This document shows positions 8,026 to 17,140 of a stretch of 64,000 bases of DNA, piece by piece; position 1 is the stretch's first letter; each line of letters opens with the position of its first letter. Origin of the DNA: CAUTUX01 sp963532875 (GTDB taxonomy: Bacteria > Bacillota > Clostridia > Christensenellales > CAG-917). The stretch is from assembly GCA_963532875.1 (NCBI GenBank), contig CAUSLO010000001.1, positions 1-64,000 of the forward strand, in the 5' to 3' direction. Below the pieces are notes generated by a model, which did not search any database, was not told the origin of the DNA, and saw nothing but the letters and a program-made list of their open reading frames with translations. A program made the translations under genes and the position numbers.

Positions 8026-10194
8026 ATGATAGCCGAAGTAGTAATAAATCGTTCAAACTTACATTTAGACAAAACCTTTGATTATATAGTTGATGACAAT
8101 GTAACAATAGGAAGTAGGGTTTTGGTCAATTTTGCAAACTCTACCCTTATCGGTATTGTTGTCAATTTGAAGGAAACGTCAGAATTTGAAAAACTAAAGG
8201 AAGCACAATTTTTAGATTCTCCATTAGACGAAAACAAGATAGAATTGATGAAATTCATGGTGAGTAGGTATCACTTAAGGATGATTGACGTCCTAAAGTT
8301 ATTCGTTCCTAAGAAAATGCGTGAACAAGCAGAGCCCGAAAGAGGAAAGATATATTTCCAACTATCAGATATTTCAGATGAAGAATTGGCAGAAAAAGTG
8401 AAATCTGAAAAGCAGATGAACTGCATTGAGTACCTTAAAAAATATCATGGTGAATATGGGACAATATTATGCGAAAGATTTGATAGGGGAGTTGTTAGTG
8501 TACTTTTAAGCAAAGGGGTACTTCTAAAATCAAGTAGATATCAGAACACAAACCAAATAAAAGCATTAGACATTAAAGACAAAGATATTACGCTTACACC
8601 AGATCAACAAAAGGTAGTAGATGAAATCTTATCAGGCGATGGTAAATATTTACTAAAGGGTGTTACAGGTTCTGGTAAAACAGAAGTATATAAGAAAGTC
8701 ATTAAGGAAATGATAAAACAGGGGAAGACTGCCATAATGTTAGTCCCTGAAATTTCTCTTACTCCACAAATGCTTGGGAATTTCCGTAATGATTTTGGAG
8801 AAGAAGTTGCCGTCTTGCATTCTAAGTTAAATGACACAGAAAGATATAACGAGTGGAAGAAAATCAAGGAAGGTGAAGCAAAAGTAGTTATAGGACCTAG
8901 GTCGGCAATTTTTGCTCCTTGTAAAGACTTAGGAATAGTTATAATCGACGAATCTCATGATGGTAGTTACATAAGCGATACTAATCCTAGATACGACACA
9001 AAAGAAGTTGCTGAGTTCTTGTGTGAGCAGTTGAATTGCAAGTTTGTGATGGGATCAGCAACGCCAGATATTGAATCATACTACAAAGCCAAAGAGGGCA
9101 AATATAAGTTGCTTAAGTTGGATAATAGAATTTCTCAACATGAGATGCATGATATAGAAATTGTAGACACTAGGAGTCAAAACTTACACTCTCAAGTTTT
9201 TTCTAATGAGTTATTAGAAGCAATACAGACTGCATTAGAAAAAAAAGAACAAGTGATGATTTTATTAAACCGAAGAGGATTTTTCCCACACACAATTTGT
9301 AACGATTGTGGGGAAGTCGTAAAGTGTCTCAACTGCGATATTGGTTTAACATACCACAAAAAAGAAAACATAATGATGTGCCACTATTGCGGTACAAAGT
9401 ATCATGTAGTTAATAAGTGCCCAAAGTGCGGAAGTTATAGATTAAAACCATCTAGTTATGGTACAGAAAAACTAGAACACTTATTGCAAGAAATATTTAG
9501 AGAATATGACCCTAAAGTTATACGAATGGACGTAGATACAGTAACGGCAAAAGAAGGGTATTATCACATACTTAAAGAATTTCAAGATGGTAAGGTGGAC
9601 ATTCTTGTTGGAACACAGATGATTGCCAAAGGACATGATTTCGGGAACGTTACGGTTGTTGGGATATTAGAAATGGATAGGCAACTATTTCGTTGCGACT
9701 ATATGTCTGCCGAAAAGACATTTCAATTGGCGACGCAAGTTTCGGGCAGAGCAGGTAGGGCAGATAAAAAAGGACGAGTTATTCTTCAAACATTTTGCCC
9801 ATTCCATTATGTATATCATTTCATTCACAAAAGCGACTATGAAGGTTTTTACGAAAAGGAACTAAATATTCGTGCTGGGACAAAGTTTCCACCATTTGCA
9901 AAAATATTGAGAATCATGTTTGTTGGCAAAGAGCATGAAAAAATCAGAGAGGCAATGAAGCCAATATACCTAGAGATAAAGGAGTTACAAAAAACATATG
10001 GAGAGTTCATACATTTCAAAGCAAGCGAATCTGTTTTAGCGAGGGCAAATAGTTCTTTGAGATATAACGTAATAGTTAGAATGGAAAATGCTCAATTTGA
10101 TAAAATACTAGACGAAATATATAATATTATAGATAAATATCCAAGCGATGAAGTCTCAATATTTGTAGAGATAAATCCACACGATATTGCTTAG
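8026..10194 (+). CDS. priA: Primosomal protein N' (replication restart helicase PriA)
   Basis: A 3'-to-5' DNA helicase that recognises stalled forks and reloads the replisome. The 722 residues include an N-terminal DNA-binding domain (AEVVINRSNLHLDKTFDYIV) and Walker A GVTGSGKTEVY near residue 212. Motif II is IIDESHD near 308, where DEEHD is more usual. A zinc-binding insert with eight cysteines spans about 428-470 (CNDCGEVVKCLNC, CHYCGTKY, CPKCGS), and helicase motifs GTQMIAKGHDF and QVSGRAGRADKKG follow. It lies in the conserved coaBC-priA-def order. Its stop codon lies within the leader of def. Confidence 0.95.
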   Translation: MIAEVVINRSNLHLDKTFDYIVDDNVTIGSRVLVNFANSTLIGIVVNLKETSEFEKLKEAQFLDSPLDENKIELMKFMVSRYHLRMIDVLKLFVPKKMREQAEPERGKIYFQLSDISDEELAEKVKSEKQMNCIEYLKKYHGEYGTILCERFDRGVVSVLLSKGVLLKSSRYQNTNQIKALDIKDKDITLTPDQQKVVDEILSGDGKYLLKGVTGSGKTEVYKKVIKEMIKQGKTAIMLVPEISLTPQMLGNFRNDFGEEVAVLHSKLNDTERYNEWKKIKEGEAKVVIGPRSAIFAPCKDLGIVIIDESHDGSYISDTNPRYDTKEVAEFLCEQLNCKFVMGSATPDIESYYKAKEGKYKLLKLDNRISQHEMHDIEIVDTRSQNLHSQVFSNELLEAIQTALEKKEQVMILLNRRGFFPHTICNDCGEVVKCLNCDIGLTYHKKENIMMCHYCGTKYHVVNKCPKCGSYRLKPSSYGTEKLEHLLQEIFREYDPKVIRMDVDTVTAKEGYYHILKEFQDGKVDILVGTQMIAKGHDFGNVTVVGILEMDRQLFRCDYMSAEKTFQLATQVSGRAGRADKKGRVILQTFCPFHYVYHFIHKSDYEGFYEKELNIRAGTKFPPFAKILRIMFVGKEHEKIREAMKPIYLEIKELQKTYGEFIHFKASESVLARANSSLRYNVIVRMENAQFDKILDEIYNIIDKYPSDEVSIFVEINPHDIA

Positions 10195-10201
10195 GAGAAA
10201 C

Positions 10202-10654
10202 ATGAGTAAATACGTTGTATTAAAAGCACCACATCCAGTGTTGGCACGTAAATCCGAGCCAGTTGTCAAGTTCGATAAGGACTTGCATAAGATGCTTGAT
10301 GATATGAAAGAGACACTAGAATATTGTAATGGGCTTGGTCTAGCAGCACCACAAGTTGGGATCAATAAGAGGGTAGCAATAATTGACACTGATGATGGAT
10401 ACTTCGAGATTATCAACCCAGTTTTAATTGAGCACTCAGGATTCCAAGTAGGTCCTGAAGGATGCCTCTCAATACCAAACAAACAAGGACAAGTTAAAAG
10501 ATATAAAGAAATCAAAGTAAAGGCTTTTGACAGAGACGGAAAAGAAAAAATACATCACGTTACAAACCTAACAGCAAGAGCATTTCAACATGAGATGGAT
10601 CACTTAGATGGAATTCTTTTCACAGATAAATGTGATGACACATACGAAGTATGA
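10202..10654 (+). CDS. def: Peptide deformylase
   Basis: Removes the formyl group from nascent N-terminal methionine. The 150 residues carry all three family motifs: GLGLAAPQVGI near residue 45, EGCLS at 86-90 (metal-binding Cys88), and HEMDH at 130-134 (metal-binding His130 and His134 with catalytic Glu131). ATG 10202 is preferred over the upstream TTG 10187 because AGGAG at 10193-10197 would lie inside the longer version and the product would otherwise gain five extra residues. It overlaps fmt by 4 nt (ATGA), the normal pairing of formylation and deformylation genes. Confidence 0.95.
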   Translation: MSKYVVLKAPHPVLARKSEPVVKFDKDLHKMLDDMKETLEYCNGLGLAAPQVGINKRVAIIDTDDGYFEIINPVLIEHSGFQVGPEGCLSIPNKQGQVKRYKEIKVKAFDRDGKEKIHHVTNLTARAFQHEMDHLDGILFTDKCDDTYEV

Positions 10655-11580
10655 AGATAATCTTTTTAGGTAGCGGAGAATTTTCAACAAAGGTATTAGA
10701 AACCTTAACTTCAAAAATTAAAATTCATAGTGTAGTAACCACCCTAGATAAAAGACAAGGCAGAGGACAACAATTTGTAAAGCCACTTGTTAAGCAGTTT
10801 GCCGAAAAAAACAATATAAAATGTTTCCAATGTGAAAAAGTTTCAAAAGACGGTCTAACATATTTTCAAAATGAAAAGCCAGACATAGTAGTAACCGCTG
10901 CGTTTGGTCAGATTCTCTCAAAGGAGTTTTTAGAGATACCCAAAATTGCTGTTCTAAATGTTCACGGTTCAATATTGCCAAAGTATAGGGGAGCGTCTCC
11001 AATACAGCAAGCAGTTATAGATGGTGAAAAAGAAACAGGAGTATCCATCATGCGAACTGTATACGACTTAGATGCAGGAGACATTCTTTTATGTAAAAAA
11101 ATTTCAATAGATAAGTCTGACACATCTCAAACCGTATTTGATAAAGTGGCACAGTTAGGTGGCGAAGCAATCATAGAAGCAATTAAACTAATTGAAAGTG
11201 GGGAATATTCTTTCACCCCACAAGACCATACAAAAGCAACATACACTAAGATGATCAAGAAAGAGGATGCAAGAATTGATTTTAATAAAACCGCAGAAGA
11301 AATATGTAATCACGTTCGAGGAATGTACAACTGGCCCATTGCATTTTTCAGCATCAAGGATGAAATAATAAAAGTGCATGAATGCGAAGTAGTTAATGAT
11401 GATACAAACAAAGTTGCAGGAACGGTAGAGTTAGCAGACAACAAAAATGGTCTAATAGTTAATTGTGGCAAAGGACAAATTAGATTATCAAAGATACAAA
11501 AATTATCAGGTAAAGTGCTAGAAGACAAGGTCTTCTTGAATGGATATAAAATACATATTGGGACTATTTTAAATGACTAG
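10651..11580 (+). CDS. fmt: Methionyl-tRNA formyltransferase
   Basis: Transfers a formyl group from 10-formyl-THF to initiator Met-tRNA. It is 309 residues, of normal length. The N-terminal Rossmann start is KIIFLGSGEFSTKVL. The active-site segment NVHGSILPKYRGASPIQQAV holds the catalytic Asn and His, and TGVSIMRTVYDLDAGDIL holds the catalytic Asp. The C-terminal OB-like domain begins near residue 205. ATG 10651 overlaps the def stop. rsmB follows 10 bp downstream. Confidence 0.95.
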   Translation: MKIIFLGSGEFSTKVLETLTSKIKIHSVVTTLDKRQGRGQQFVKPLVKQFAEKNNIKCFQCEKVSKDGLTYFQNEKPDIVVTAAFGQILSKEFLEIPKIAVLNVHGSILPKYRGASPIQQAVIDGEKETGVSIMRTVYDLDAGDILLCKKISIDKSDTSQTVFDKVAQLGGEAIIEAIKLIESGEYSFTPQDHTKATYTKMIKKEDARIDFNKTAEEICNHVRGMYNWPIAFFSIKDEIIKVHECEVVNDDTNKVAGTVELADNKNGLIVNCGKGQIRLSKIQKLSGKVLEDKVFLNGYKIHIGTILND

Positions 11581-11590
11581 GTTTTAAGAA

Positions 11591-12799
11591 ATGATTGAAT
11601 ATTTGAATGACTCATTGCTAGTCTTAAAAGAAGTATATTTAGACAAAAAGTATGTAAATGTAGCCCTAACACACGTAAAGGTATCACCCCTTGTAACAAA
11701 AATAGTGTACGGCGTCATCGAAAATGACATTTTACTAGAGAACACCCTAAACAAACTAGTCCAGAAGAAACCAAACAATACGGTAGTTATCATTCTTAAA
11801 ATTGGAATATATCTGTTACTTTTCTCAGATAACATCCCAGCATATGCGGTAGTAAATGAATGTGTAAATTTAACGAAGCGAGTTGGTAAAAAAGAATTAG
11901 CAGGGTTTGTGAATGGCGTTTTAAAGAAGGTCTCTTCAAAACAAGTAGATATAGATGATGCCAAGATAAATAAGCCAGATTGGTTCATAAACAAATTAAA
12001 TAAAACATATGATGCCGAAACAGTTAAGAGGATAGTTACAGCAAAGTCCTTAACTCAAGAGCATGTAAGAATAAATCTTGGAAAGAAAATTAAACTAGAA
12101 GAAAAATTAAAAAGCAAAAATATTCCATATACAAAAACTAGCGTTGGTGGCTTTTATGTTCAAATCAACAGTTATATAAAACAATTGATGCATGACGGAT
12201 ATTTAACAATTATGTCGCCGTCTTCAATGCTTACATGTCAGGCATTTAATATAAAAGAAAATACAAAACTGTTAGACATGTGTGCTGCCCCAGGAGGTAA
12301 GTCAATTTATCTATCTGAACTTGCAAACGGCGAATGTGAGATAACCGCATGCGATATTCATTATCATCGTCTTAACCTAATATCTTCATATGCCAAAAGA
12401 ATGGGAACAGAAAACATAAAAATAGAAAAACGAGATGCCAAAATATTTAATCAAGATTTTGAAAATGCATTTGATTACGTTTTGCTAGATGCCCCTTGCT
12501 CCTGTCTTGGTACTTTCTTAAAGCATCCAGATATATTTTTAAATGCAAAAGAAAGCAATATTGCAAACTTAGCAAAGCAACAAAAAGAAATAGCAGATAA
12601 TGCTGTTAGATATTTAAAGAATGGTGGGTATCTAATCTATTCAACGTGTACAATATTCCCAGAAGAGAATGAGAGAGTAGCGGATTATATCGCTGAGAAA
12701 ATTTCTGAAGACTACACAGATTGCTGTTTGAATGGCAGATATTTATCCTTGTTTGATAAGTTCAATGAAGGTTTCTTTATATCAAGGTTTAAGAAATGA
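11591..12799 (+). CDS. rsmB: 16S rRNA (cytosine-967-C5) methyltransferase
   Basis: Methylates C967 of 16S rRNA. The N-terminal 130 residues are a NusB-like RNA-binding domain (VYGVIENDILLENTLN, IPAYAVVNECVNLTKR). The C-terminal catalytic domain has the SAM motif MCAAPGGKSIYLSEL and the two RNA m5C cysteine motifs: DAPCSCLGTFLKHPDI and YSTCTIFPEENE. At 402 residues it is slightly shorter than typical homologues of about 430-450. It overlaps rlmN by 4 nt, the conserved neighbour. Confidence 0.93.
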   Translation: MIEYLNDSLLVLKEVYLDKKYVNVALTHVKVSPLVTKIVYGVIENDILLENTLNKLVQKKPNNTVVIILKIGIYLLLFSDNIPAYAVVNECVNLTKRVGKKELAGFVNGVLKKVSSKQVDIDDAKINKPDWFINKLNKTYDAETVKRIVTAKSLTQEHVRINLGKKIKLEEKLKSKNIPYTKTSVGGFYVQINSYIKQLMHDGYLTIMSPSSMLTCQAFNIKENTKLLDMCAAPGGKSIYLSELANGECEITACDIHYHRLNLISSYAKRMGTENIKIEKRDAKIFNQDFENAFDYVLLDAPCSCLGTFLKHPDIFLNAKESNIANLAKQQKEIADNAVRYLKNGGYLIYSTCTIFPEENERVADYIAEKISEDYTDCCLNGRYLSLFDKFNEGFFISRFKK

Positions 12800-13833
12800 A
12801 AAACATTTTAACGATATCAAAGCAAGAGTTTTTAGAGTGTTTAGGGATTTCCGATGGGTATGTATATCACCAAGTTTTAGGGTTTATCTCAAATGGCAAA
12901 TCATATGATGAAATGTCGAGTATTTCAAAGGGGCATAGACAAAAACTAAAGGAAGAAATTGAGGGGATTCCAGCATCAATTAAACAGATTCAATTTAGTA
13001 AAGACGGAACAAAGAAATATCTATTTGAGTTAACAGATGGCAATCTAATTGAAGCGGTTTATATGAAAAATTCATATGGCAATACTATATGTCTATCCAC
13101 CCAAGTTGGATGTAGGATGGGATGTAAGTTCTGTGCTTCAACTATAGGGGGAAAGGTTAGAGATTTACACTATAGCGAAATGATTGCACAGGTAATTTTA
13201 TTAAATAAAGATAACGGTGGAAATGCTAAAAACAAAGTCATAAAAAATATTGTATTAATGGGAATAGGCGAGCCATTAGACAATTACGATAACGTCATTT
13301 CATTCATACTAGGAATTACTGGGGACAAGTTATCCTTTCAATTTAGTAAAAGATCAATATCTATTTCAACTTGTGGGTTAGTAGACAAGATTAAAACCTT
13401 GATGTCTGAAAAGATGCCGATAAACCTTTGTATTAGTCTACACGCACCACTTGATTCAATTAGGTCTCAGATTATGCCAATTAATAATAAGTATTCTGTA
13501 GGCGATATTTTAAATGTCTGTGAAGAGTATTATAAAGCAACAAAAAGGCAGATAATTTTTGAGTATGTAATGATAAGGGGTATCAACGACACGCCCGAAT
13601 GCTTTGATGAAATAGTAAAGATATCAAAAAGAATGGATTGTCATTTTAATTTCATAATCCTTAATCAAGTAAAGGAATCAAAATACGTCGGCACTTCAAA
13701 AACCCTAGTATATAACTTTGTAGATAAATTAAAAAAAAGTGGAGTTAATGCAACAGTACGCAGAAGTTTCGGCAGTGATATAGATGGAGCATGTGGTCAA
13801 TTGAGACGTAACGTTTTAGAGTTAGAAAAATGA
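12796..13833 (+). CDS. rlmN: Dual-specificity RNA methyltransferase RlmN (radical SAM)
   Basis: Methylates C2 of adenosine 2503 in 23S rRNA and A37 in some tRNAs. The radical-SAM [4Fe-4S] motif is CRMGCKFC at Cys106, Cys110 and Cys113. GIGEPLDNYDNV and the SISTCGLVDKI segments follow. The C-terminal catalytic cysteine is Cys333 in RRSFGSDIDGACGQL. Length is 345 residues, as usual. It overlaps both rsmB and rsgA by 4 nt. In most Firmicutes a PP2C phosphatase and a PASTA kinase gene separate rlmN from rsgA; here they are absent. Confidence 0.95.
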   Translation: MKNILTISKQEFLECLGISDGYVYHQVLGFISNGKSYDEMSSISKGHRQKLKEEIEGIPASIKQIQFSKDGTKKYLFELTDGNLIEAVYMKNSYGNTICLSTQVGCRMGCKFCASTIGGKVRDLHYSEMIAQVILLNKDNGGNAKNKVIKNIVLMGIGEPLDNYDNVISFILGITGDKLSFQFSKRSISISTCGLVDKIKTLMSEKMPINLCISLHAPLDSIRSQIMPINNKYSVGDILNVCEEYYKATKRQIIFEYVMIRGINDTPECFDEIVKISKRMDCHFNFIILNQVKESKYVGTSKTLVYNFVDKLKKSGVNATVRRSFGSDIDGACGQLRRNVLELEK

Positions 13834-14672
13834 AGGGTATAGTTTGTAAAATAATTTCATCTAGGTATTCCATTTTATCTGAAGATAAAGTATATGTTGC
13901 AAGCGTGAGAAAAAGACTTGCAGATAAAAGAGTATGCGTTGGGGATTCTGTAGATTTTGAAAAGTATCAAGGGTCTTATGTAATTACTGAAGTGTATGAA
14001 AGAAAAAATGAACTTATACGTCCTAGAATTTCAAACATAGACAAATGCTATATCGTCATATCAAACAGGCCAGAGCCAGACTACATCCTTGTGGACAAAC
14101 TAATTGTTAATTGTCTGTATGAAGGCATTGATATATGCATAATTGTGAACAAGATAGACGAGAAAACAATTGACCTAACTGAATATGGCGAACTATATGA
14201 GACAATTTACGTTTCTGCTTATACAGGTGAAGGTATGCAAAAACTAGAAGAAAGCATGAGAGATAAAACTTGTGCAATAGTTGGGCAATCAGGTGTTGGA
14301 AAAAGTTCTATAATCAACTATCTACTAAACGAAGACAAAATCAAAGTAGGAGACATATCAAAACATATAGATAGAGGGAAACATACCACGAGACATATAG
14401 AAATATATCAAACTAATAACAACGCAAGAATAATAGATACGTGCGGATTTTCTATACTAAACACAGTTCAAATTAAAAAAGAAAACCTAAGAAATTATTT
14501 TGAAGAATTTGATAAATATCGTGATGATTGCGAATTTAAGTCATGCTTACATTTAAATGAAAAAAATTGTAAAATTAAAGAGATGGTGGGGACAGAAATA
14601 TCTAAAAATAGATACGAACGATACATAAAAATACTGAATGAAATCATTGAAAAAGAGGAGGGGGAAAGATGA
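13830..14672 (+). CDS. rsgA: Ribosome small-subunit-dependent GTPase A
   Basis: A circularly permuted GTPase that helps mature the 30S subunit. The N-terminal OB fold (residues 1-65) is followed by the GTPase motifs in permuted order: NKID (G4), VSAYTGEG (G5), GQSGVGKSS (G1, near 152), a TTRHIE switch region and DTCGF (G3). The C-terminal zinc-binding segment has CEFKSCLHLNEKNC. The 280 residues match the family. It overlaps rlmN and rpe by 4 nt each, so it is translationally coupled. Confidence 0.95.
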   Translation: MKGIVCKIISSRYSILSEDKVYVASVRKRLADKRVCVGDSVDFEKYQGSYVITEVYERKNELIRPRISNIDKCYIVISNRPEPDYILVDKLIVNCLYEGIDICIIVNKIDEKTIDLTEYGELYETIYVSAYTGEGMQKLEESMRDKTCAIVGQSGVGKSSIINYLLNEDKIKVGDISKHIDRGKHTTRHIEIYQTNNNARIIDTCGFSILNTVQIKKENLRNYFEEFDKYRDDCEFKSCLHLNEKNCKIKEMVGTEISKNRYERYIKILNEIIEKEEGER

Positions 14673-15313
14673 TCAAAGTAGCACCTTCAATTTTATCAGC
14701 AGATTTTTGCAAAATGGGAGAGGCAGTCCAGAATATAAAAGAATGGGGGGCTGATTGGGTACACTGTGATGTTATGGATGGACAGTATGTTCCAAATATA
14801 ACTTTTGGGATGCCAATGATTAAAGCTTTAAGAAAGTATACGGATATGTTTCTAGATGTTCATTTGATGATAGATCGTCCAGAGAGATATGTGGAGGAAT
14901 TTTGCAAGGCGGGAGCGGATATGATTACATTCCATCCAGATGCATCAGAAGATATTACCAAATGTATAGAGATAGTTAAAAAGAACAATGTAAAAGTTGG
15001 ACTTGTCGTAAATGCAGATAAAGATGTAGATATCGTTTTACCATTTTTAGATAAAGTAAATATGATTTTAATAATGACAGTGCAAGCAGGATTTGGAGGG
15101 CAGTCATTTAAATATGATTGTTTGAGTAAAGTGCAAGAAGTATATCGACTACGAGGAAAAAACAAATATAATTATTTAATTGAAATAGATGGGGGAGTCT
15201 CTCCAAAAACAATAAATGATTGTAAGGATGCTGGTTGCGATGTTGTAGTCGCAGGCAGTGCAGTATTTAACGCAGAAAATAAAAAGGAGATGATAAAACT
15301 CCTCAAGTCATAA
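14669..15313 (+). CDS. rpe: Ribulose-phosphate 3-epimerase
   Basis: Interconverts ribulose-5-phosphate and xylulose-5-phosphate. A TIM barrel of 214 residues with VAPSILSADF at the N-terminus, WVHCDVMDGQYVPNITFG, LDVHLMI, and the C-terminal IEIDGGV and VAGSAVF phosphate-binding segments. The usual MTVNPGFGGQ loop reads MTVQAGFGGQ (Gln139-Ala140), a mild departure from consensus. GAGGGGG lies before ATG 14669, which overlaps the rsgA stop. It ends the operon; a thiN (thiamine pyrophosphokinase) gene, often next in Firmicutes, is not present. Confidence 0.94.
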   Translation: MIKVAPSILSADFCKMGEAVQNIKEWGADWVHCDVMDGQYVPNITFGMPMIKALRKYTDMFLDVHLMIDRPERYVEEFCKAGADMITFHPDASEDITKCIEIVKKNNVKVGLVVNADKDVDIVLPFLDKVNMILIMTVQAGFGGQSFKYDCLSKVQEVYRLRGKNKYNYLIEIDGGVSPKTINDCKDAGCDVVVAGSAVFNAENKKEMIKLLKS

Positions 15314-15347
15314 TATTACCCGAATAAAAAAAGGATTTAATAAATGA

Positions 15348-15530
15348 TTATTTTGACTTAGATGTTCTCAAGCAACGAGTACAAACGTATGCTGTTTCAA
15401 CAGAATTATCGTTTTCAATTTTTACTTTATGTACATTGGCTGCCCAAGAATGTCTTGTTTTTCTATTAGAGTGGCTAACTCTATTACCGCTCATTTGACC
15501 TTTACCACATATACTGCAAACTCTTGACAT
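15348..15530 (-). CDS. rpmB: Ribosomal protein L28 (zinc-ribbon type)
   Basis: A 60-residue L28. It has a zinc ribbon made by CSICGKG at the N-terminus and CTRCLRTSKSK at the C-terminus, plus SHSNRKTRHSWAANV in the middle. The start is the ATG at 15530, preceded by GGAGGAAACC (ribosome binding site GGAGG); an upstream in-frame codon at 15542 lies within that site. It is convergent to rpe, 34 bp away, at the usual end of this conserved cluster. Confidence 0.95.
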   Translation of the reverse strand: MSRVCSICGKGQMSGNRVSHSNRKTRHSWAANVHKVKIENDNSVETAYVCTRCLRTSKSK

Positions 15531-15640
15531 GGTTTCCTCCAAAAATCCTTTTCAATTCTAACAAAGAAAGATATTTTAATCAACTAAAAAGTAAGCCATT
15601 AGAAGTCATTTAACAGACATTGCAGTTTTACAATTCAGTC

Positions 15641-16984
15641 TTATTCTTTTACTTCCCAATATCCAGCCTTAGTAGAACCATGATGAATCAACTTAGATTT
15701 TTTCTTAAGTTCATTCATGTGGTATTTGATGCCATCCTCAGTTAAATGCAGAATTTCTGCAAGTTTTCTCCTAGTTAAATGCCTATCTGATTTTAGCAAA
15801 TTCAAAATATTTGCTTGGGTCGTACCTCTGCCATCACGTACAAATTTATTAAATGGGATAGTAACGTAGATAAAATTCCCATCAAACGTAAATGCATCTT
15901 CCCCATATTTTTCAACTATTGTACGAACACCATGCCCGCTTCCTTCTGCAAATTTGCATATTTTAAAAATATTAAATAAAGCCTTATTTATAGGTTTAGA
16001 AATACCGTTTAGAAATTTTGTTTTCGTTAGCCCTTTCGGAATTCCACCATATGATTCAATTTCAATTCTATCTGAGTAGACATATATATGTACGCTACTC
16101 ATTTCATTCCACTTGTAGTGCACACAAGCGTTATACCAAGCCTCTTTAAATGCATCCATGCTAAACATCTTTATTTCTTTTCTAGGTCTAATTGTTGTGT
16201 CTACGTGTGTTTGATTAATAGCCAGAATATAGTTTTTCGCTTCTTCCATAGCAAGAAGTAAACATTTACCATTAGATTCAAATTGTCTTAGTAAGTGTGA
16301 TTTGTCGGTGTTAGCAAACACTGAAACATCAACAGATATATCATTTTTATCAGCCAAAAGTTCTGCCATTAAATTGTAATCTCCATTTGGAGTTCTAAGA
16401 TTCAAATTGGCTTCAAATGTTGAATTATCATATTTAAAGTAAGAATTGGATAAATAATTTTTCAGACATTGAAAAGTTAGAGTACTTCTTCTTGAAGGAA
16501 TAATTGTGATATCCTTACTTCCACTCAATGTTGTCCATAAGTCCGATTCATATTCTGGATATTTTTTTAATCTTTCTTTTGATGAACCTATTCTGATATA
16601 TCTTTCTTTTTTAAATTCTGTAATCACGCTATGTGCAGCAGGGATTCTTAAATAAACAATTCTCTTACCATCTATTGCAAGTGTTTCAAATTTTAGAGCG
16701 ATAGATGGTTGAAGGTTTCTCGCCAAGTAATGTTTGAAGACTTCAGACCCATTAATTTCGAGATCATATTTAAAATTAGTACCAATGATTCTTTTACTTG
16801 AATTTTTAATACCCCAAATCATGTACCCATATTTTTGTTCGTTAAGAGCAGCAGAATTAGATAAGGCAGATATATATTCACCAATTTCTTGGTAATATTT
16901 TTTCGCTGGATAATTTGATTTGAATTCTATCCATTCACACTCGGGGTTTTCTTCAATTAATTTTAAAAGAAATTCTTTGTTCAT
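15641..16984 (-). CDS. Schlafen/AlbA_2-domain protein with GHKL-like ATPase and HTH (putative regulator)
   Basis: 447 residues in three parts. Residues 1-130 form an AlbA_2 (Schlafen-type) domain: CEWIEFKSNY, GEYISALSNSAAL, YMIWGIKN and YIRIGSSKERL. Residues 265-385 form a HATPase_c_4-like region: AFKEAWYNACVH, DRIEIESYGGIP and GSGHGVRTIVEKYG. The last 60 residues form a winged helix (LNLLKSDRHLTRRKLAEILHLTEDGIKYHMNEL). Proteins with this layout are annotated as putative transcriptional regulators; targets are unknown. ATG 16984 is chosen over a TTG at 17005; the ribosome binding site is weak. It diverges from the metal-chelate importer operon, so control of that operon is possible but unproven. 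Confidence 0.8.
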   Translation of the reverse strand: MNKEFLLKLIEENPECEWIEFKSNYPAKKYYQEIGEYISALSNSAALNEQKYGYMIWGIKNSSKRIIGTNFKYDLEINGSEVFKHYLARNLQPSIALKFETLAIDGKRIVYLRIPAAHSVITEFKKERYIRIGSSKERLKKYPEYESDLWTTLSGSKDITIIPSRRSTLTFQCLKNYLSNSYFKYDNSTFEANLNLRTPNGDYNLMAELLADKNDISVDVSVFANTDKSHLLRQFESNGKCLLLAMEEAKNYILAINQTHVDTTIRPRKEIKMFSMDAFKEAWYNACVHYKWNEMSSVHIYVYSDRIEIESYGGIPKGLTKTKFLNGISKPINKALFNIFKICKFAEGSGHGVRTIVEKYGEDAFTFDGNFIYVTIPFNKFVRDGRGTTQANILNLLKSDRHLTRRKLAEILHLTEDGIKYHMNELKKKSKLIHHGSTKAGYWEVKE

Positions 16985-17108
16985 TATGTATCTCGCAAAA
17001 AACAATTATGGACAGTATAAATGAAATGTTTCAAACAATAAAGGGTAATGAGAATTTGCATTTTATCTAGATGGTATTTCTTTTGGTTATGTCATGAATT
17101 ATAACTTA

Positions 17109-17117
17109 TGGTATAAT
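17109..17117 (+). promoter_or_regulatory. Extended -10 promoter of the metal-chelate importer operon
   Basis: TGGTATAAT is an extended -10 element (TGn plus consensus TATAAT). No good -35 is visible, as is common for extended -10 promoters. The likely start of transcription is about 17124, and the ribosome binding site AGGACG lies at 17132-17137 before ATG 17141. Confidence 0.6.
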
Positions 17118-17140
17118 CACCTTAACTTTTTAGGACGTAA

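Noticed and set aside
17044..17066. Possible Fur box (TAATGAGAATTTGC region) before the chelate importer operon
   Set aside because: Only about 11 of 19 positions match the classical box and the second half-site is poor.
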